DNA of 64,000 nucleotides from Streptomyces echinoruber. Lineage in GTDB: Bacteria; Actinomycetota; Actinomycetes; Streptomycetales; Streptomycetaceae. Positions 61,104-64,000 of the stretch are shown piece after piece (the stretch's first letter is position 1; every line of letters starts with the position of its first letter). The notes under the pieces were generated by a model. That model did not search any database. It was not told where the DNA came from and was given only the letters and a program-made list of their open reading frames with translations. The stretch spans positions 1 through 64,000 of the forward strand of contig NZ_BMWH01000035.1 of the NCBI RefSeq assembly GCF_014651135.1, in the 5' to 3' direction. A program made the translations under genes and the position numbers.

Positions 61104-62305
61104 TGCGGGCCTCCTGCGGGGTCGTCGGGGTTGTTGAGGCTATTGGGGCTGTTGGGGCTGTTGGGTTTGTCAGAGCTGTCAGGGCTGTCGTGGCCGTCGT
61201 CGGCCGGGGCGGCCGGGGCGGGGCCGGGCTGCTTGCCGGGGGTGTCGCTGTCGTCCGGTGTGCCGGGCCCGGTCGCGGGCGTCCGCGTGCCTTCCGGTGC
61301 CGCGTCGGCCTCGGGCCGCGGCTCGGCTTCGTCGAACGCCGGGCGGGCGTGGTGCCAGGGCGCGTCGGAGCTGCGCGGGGCGGCGGGGGGCCTGCGGGCC
61401 GGAGCGGGAGCCCCGGTCGCGGTACCGTCCGCCGGCTGCGCCCCGGTGTCGTCGGCGCGCCGGGCGTCCGGGTCCGCCGTCCGCTGCGACGCGGATCCCT
61501 CGCTCGCGCTGCGCATGCGGCGCGGCCGGCCGGTGCCGGCGGGCCCGGTGGCCCCGGTTTCCGGCGCCGCGGCATCCGCGGCCGCCTCGCCCCCCGTCCC
61601 GGGAGCGGCCTGGCTCGCCGACCCCTGCGCCGCCGTACGGGCACGCCGTACCGGCCGTTCACCGGCTCCCCGGCCGGCGGCGCCGGCTGCGGCGGCCCGC
61701 CCCGCTCCCCGGGCCGGACGGGCCGGGGCCGGCGGGAGCTGGCCCTTCAGCGGCCCCCACTCGTTGGGGTCGGGCACGCCGGGCGGCAGCATCTGGCGGC
61801 GTTTGGGGCCGCCGTGGTCGGATTCGCCGGGCTCCTTGGCCCCCGGCCACGCCTTGGCGACCCGCGCGGCGAGGACGAAGTCCTTGCGCAGTGGGTGGCC
61901 CTCGAAGCCGTCGGGCAGCAGGAGGTGCTCCAGGGCGGGGTGGCCCTCGAAGGTGACGCCGAACATCTCGTGGGTCTCGCGTTCGTGCCAGGCGGCACCG
62001 GCGTAGACGTCGACGGCGCTGGCGAGCACCGGCGTCTCGTGCGGGACCGTGGTGCGCAGCAGCAGCCGGCGGACCGGGGCCAGGGCGACGACGTGGGCGA
62101 CGACGCGGAAGCCGGTGCCGGGTTCGTCGACCGCGCTGAGCCAGTCGAAGTAGGTGCAGCCGAGTTCGTCGCGGGCGACCTGGAGCGCCGCGCGCCAGGC
62201 GGAGGCCGGCACGTCGACGGTCAGGACGTCGTACGCCTCCTCGGCCGTGGCGTCCGTGCCGAACAGTTCCTCGGCGGGGGCGGGCAGCCAGCCGACGGCG
62301 GTCAC
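61100..62305 (-). CDS. nuoC: NADH-quinone oxidoreductase subunit C with long disordered tail
   Basis: A 401-residue protein, GTG at 62305 (MTAVGWLPAPAEELFGTDAT). The NuoC 30-kDa domain fills residues 1-195: LGCTYFDWLSAVDEPGTGFR, then AAWHERETHEMFGVTFEGHP with the diagnostic ERExxDMFG-like motif, and LPDGFEGHPLRKDFVLA. Residues about 200-401 are Ala/Pro/Gly-rich, ending in SDKPNSPNSPNSLNNPDDPA. There is no NuoD domain in this tail. It overlaps nuoB and nuoH starts by 4 nt. Confidence 0.92.
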   Translation of the reverse strand: MTAVGWLPAPAEELFGTDATAEEAYDVLTVDVPASAWRAALQVARDELGCTYFDWLSAVDEPGTGFRVVAHVVALAPVRRLLLRTTVPHETPVLASAVDVYAGAAWHERETHEMFGVTFEGHPALEHLLLPDGFEGHPLRKDFVLAARVAKAWPGAKEPGESDHGGPKRRQMLPPGVPDPNEWGPLKGQLPPAPARPARGAGRAAAAGAAGRGAGERPVRRARTAAQGSASQAAPGTGGEAAADAAAPETGATGPAGTGRPRRMRSASEGSASQRTADPDARRADDTGAQPADGTATGAPAPARRPPAAPRSSDAPWHHARPAFDEAEPRPEADAAPEGTRTPATGPGTPDDSDTPGKQPGPAPAAPADDGHDSPDSSDKPNSPNSPNSLNNPDDPAGGPQ

Positions 62306-62967
62306 CGGACCTCCCCTGCGTCCTGCGGCGCCGTGGCCTTCGGTGCCGTGGTCTCCGACACCGTGGTCTCCGGTGCCGTGGCCTTCGGCGGCGCGACCAG
62401 GCCGCTCTGCAGCGCCGCCGCCGACGGGCGGGCCGCACCGGTGCCGTACCGCTCGCCCAGCGACTCGCGGGCGATCTTCTCCTGGAGCTTGAGGATGCCC
62501 TGCAGCAGCGCCTCCGGGCGGGGCGGGCAGCCGGGGACGTAGACGTCGACCGGGATGATCTGGTCGACGCCCTTGGTGACGGAGTAGGAGTCCCAGTAGG
62601 GGCCGCCGCAGTTGGAGCAGGCGCCGAAGGAGATGACGTACTTCGGCTCGGGCATCTGCTCGTACAGCCGCTTGACGGCCGGGGCCATCTTGTCGGTCAC
62701 CGTGCCGGACACCACCATCAGGTCGGCCTGGCGCGGTCCGGGCGCGAAGGGGATCACGCCGAGGCGGATGAAGTCGTGGCGGGACATCGACGCGGCGATG
62801 AACTCGATGGCGCAGCAGGCCAGGCCGAAGTTGAAGACCCACAGCGAGTAGCGGCGGCCCCAGTTGAGCACCACCTTCATCGGCTCGGGCGCCAGCCGGG
62901 CGAGCGCGCCCAGCCGCCGGGGCTCCGGCAGCCGCACGGGTTCGGAAGGAGAGGGGGTCACGTCCAT
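62302..62967 (-). CDS. nuoB: NADH-quinone oxidoreductase subunit B
   Basis: A 221-residue subunit carrying the N2 [4Fe-4S] cluster. ATG at 62967. The ligands are seen in FNFGLACCAIEFIAASMSRH (tandem Cys), ISFGACSNCGGPYWDSYSVT and VDVYVPGCPPRPEALLQGIL. The last 45 residues (APPKATAPETTVSETTAPKA) are a Thr/Pro-rich tail. Starts 10 nt inside the nuoA stop region. Confidence 0.94.
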   Translation of the reverse strand: MDVTPSPSEPVRLPEPRRLGALARLAPEPMKVVLNWGRRYSLWVFNFGLACCAIEFIAASMSRHDFIRLGVIPFAPGPRQADLMVVSGTVTDKMAPAVKRLYEQMPEPKYVISFGACSNCGGPYWDSYSVTKGVDQIIPVDVYVPGCPPRPEALLQGILKLQEKIARESLGERYGTGAARPSAAALQSGLVAPPKATAPETTVSETTAPKATAPQDAGEVR

Positions 62968-63365
62968 GCCAGGACGCCCTTCTTGTACGCGTAGAGCAGG
63001 CCCACGGCCAGGAAGCCGAGGAAGACGAACATCTCCACCAGCGTCGTGGCGCCGTAGCCGGGCGCGGCGAAGACCGTCGCCCACGGGAAGAGGAAGATCG
63101 AGTCGACGGCGAAGATCACGTAGAGGAAGGCGTAGACGTAGTAGCGGACCTGGGTGTGCGCCCAGCCCTCGCCGACGGGGTCGACGCCGCACTCGTAGGT
63201 CAGGAGTTTCTCGGGCGTGGGCACGACGGGTCGCAGCAGTCGGCCGGCGGCGAAGGCCACGGCGACGAAGAGCACGCCCACCGCGGCGAGCAGTCCGACG
63301 ACCGCATAGGACTGGAAGTAGCCCTGGAAGTAGTCCGCCGCGACCACGACGGTCGGTTCCCGCAC
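62958..63365 (-). CDS. nuoA: NADH-quinone oxidoreductase subunit A
   Basis: A 135-residue subunit with three membrane helices, first gene of the operon. GTG at 63365 (MREPTVVVAADYFQGYFQSY). The family signature KLLTYECGVDPVGEGWAHTQ followed by VRYYVYAFLYVIFAVDSIFL is intact (conserved Cys and Asp/Glu). The 3' end overlaps nuoB by 10 nt. Confidence 0.94.
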   Translation of the reverse strand: MREPTVVVAADYFQGYFQSYAVVGLLAAVGVLFVAVAFAAGRLLRPVVPTPEKLLTYECGVDPVGEGWAHTQVRYYVYAFLYVIFAVDSIFLFPWATVFAAPGYGATTLVEMFVFLGFLAVGLLYAYKKGVLAWT

Positions 63366-63479
63366 GTCCGTCCCTCGCTCCCTACCGATCACGACCGGGT
63401 CCGGGCCCGGTGGCCGCAGTGGCCGCCGCGACTTCTGCGAAGACGTGCGGGCCACTGTTCGACGATCTGTACGCACGCG

Positions 63480-63485
63480 AGTCTA
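63480..63485 (-). promoter_or_regulatory. Predicted -10 of the nuo operon
   Basis: On the minus strand TAGACT (63485-63480) matches the -10 consensus (TAGRRT/TAnnnT), about 110 nt upstream of nuoA. The -35 region (CTTACC with 17-bp spacing) is poor, so an activator may be required; a phased repeat array lies just upstream. Confidence 0.45.
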
Positions 63486-63536
63486 GGCCCTGCTAAAGAG
63501 ACGGTAAGCAAGCCCTCCGCACCGCGTCCCGGCCTG

Positions 63537-63628
63537 TGAGACCGCATGAGACCTCCATGGCCCCCGTGAGCCCCCGTGAGACCACCTGAGACGCGGGATG
63601 AGACGAGGAATGAGACGAGGGATGAGAC
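63537..63628. promoter_or_regulatory. Phased TGAGAC repeat array
   Basis: TGAGAC occurs in the same orientation at 63537, 63547, 63577, 63587, 63599, 63611 and 63623. Spacings are 10, 30, 10, 12, 12 and 12 bp, close to multiples of the helical turn. The array lies between the divergent nuoA and sensor-kinase genes and upstream of the nuo -10. It is a candidate site for a response regulator or other activator. Confidence 0.6.
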
Positions 63629-63754
63629 ACGGAAGGGGAGGCGGGGTGAGATGCGGAAGGGAACGCCCGGGGTGGGGTCGGTGGGGTTTTCCCCCGCAGG
63701 CCCCGGCGGCCGACCTCATGGCGCCCGGCCGCGCGGCACGGCACGCTGGCCGGC

Positions 63755-64000
63755 ATGACCGCACGCATCCCCTCCGGCCCGTCGCCCGCCGGCCGGGCCG
63801 CCGATCCGCGCACCGGCAGAACGGGCGCGCCCACCACGTCCGGTACGCCCGCCACATCCGGCCCGCCCGGCACGCTCGGTACACCCGGCACATCCGGTAC
63901 GCCCGGCACGCCCGGCACGCCCGGCACGCCCGGCACCGAGGACCGCCTGCCGCCGCCCCGTCTCGCCTACGACGCGCACACCTGGAAGGAGATCGCCCAC
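63755..64000 (+). CDS. Start of a probable sensor histidine kinase (cut by window edge)
   Basis: 82 residues are visible from ATG 63755 (MTARIPSGPSPAGRAADPRT). Residues 24-60 contain a GTPGT/GTSGT collagen-like repeat. The segment after it, RLAYDAHTWKEIAH, resembles the beginning of the membrane sensor domain of Streptomyces two-component kinases (Y-D-xx-T-W-K-E followed by helices). The gene is divergent from nuoA. Family assignment rests on a short match and on the known presence of a two-component pair beside the second nuo cluster in S. coelicolor; moderate at best. Confidence 0.5.
   Translation, partial: MTARIPSGPSPAGRAADPRTGRTGAPTTSGTPATSGPPGTLGTPGTSGTPGTPGTPGTPGTEDRLPPPRLAYDAHTWKEIAH

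Noticed and set aside
61100..62305. NuoCD fusion
   Set aside because: The C-terminal 200 residues of NuoC are low-complexity; none of the NuoD motifs is present.

Overview
The window is high-GC actinobacterial chromosome. Gene content, GTG/TTG start codons, ATGA-type stop/start overlaps and gene order point to a Streptomyces. The order secE-nusG-rplK-rplA-rplJ-rplL-rpoB-rpoC-rpsL-rpsG-fusA-tuf, with tRNA-Trp, an aspartate aminotransferase, murB, rpmG and a tRNA-Tyr-linked plasmid further on, matches the arrangement known from the SCO46xx region of S. coelicolor.

Layout. 1-1.4 kb: end of an unidentified protein, a SUKH-type immunity protein and a hypothetical gene. 1.6-4.7 kb: a secreted GH115 alpha-glucuronidase. 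5.0-23.2 kb (minus strand): the main transcription/translation cluster, from tRNA-Trp and secE down to tuf. It holds several strong stem-loops between operon segments, and RpoB carries Asn442 in the rifampicin pocket. 23.5-33.7 kb: housekeeping and small-enzyme genes (aspartate aminotransferase, adenosine deaminase, a TetR/NmrA divergent pair with palindromic operators, murB, two MaoC-type dehydratases, rpmG, tRNA-Met, tRNA-Thr, amidohydrolase, NAD(P)-binding protein, NTF2-like protein).

33.8-48.7 kb: an integrated conjugative element (AICE) of the SLP1/pSAM2 type, about 14.9 kb, bounded by 41-bp direct repeats made of the 3' part of a tRNA-Tyr gene. It carries a GntR-Nudix fusion regulator with three matching palindromic operators, an XRE regulator, a GGDEF protein, Spd-like small genes, a TraB/FtsK transfer ATPase, a C5-cytosine methyltransferase flanked by 105-bp direct repeats, a prim-pol primase, a P4-type primase/helicase, an excisionase and a tyrosine integrase. 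The tRNA-Tyr that integration should have rebuilt at the right end appears to have lost its D and anticodon arms.

48.9-52.7 kb: yajQ, a GlsB/YeaQ-type membrane protein, an amino acid permease, yccF and htpX. 53.0-63.4 kb (minus): a translationally coupled nuoABCHIJKLMN operon that lacks nuoD, E, F and G and so encodes a Complex-I-like membrane arm with a partial quinone module. Upstream lies a helically phased array of TGAGAC repeats, then the start of a divergent gene that looks like a sensor histidine kinase.

Inferences on how the parts work together: the GntR-Nudix protein probably represses both itself and the transfer operon starting at 36.1 kb. Xis/Int mobilise the element and the prim-pol plus helicase replicate it. 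TraB with the Spd proteins moves double-stranded DNA between hyphae.
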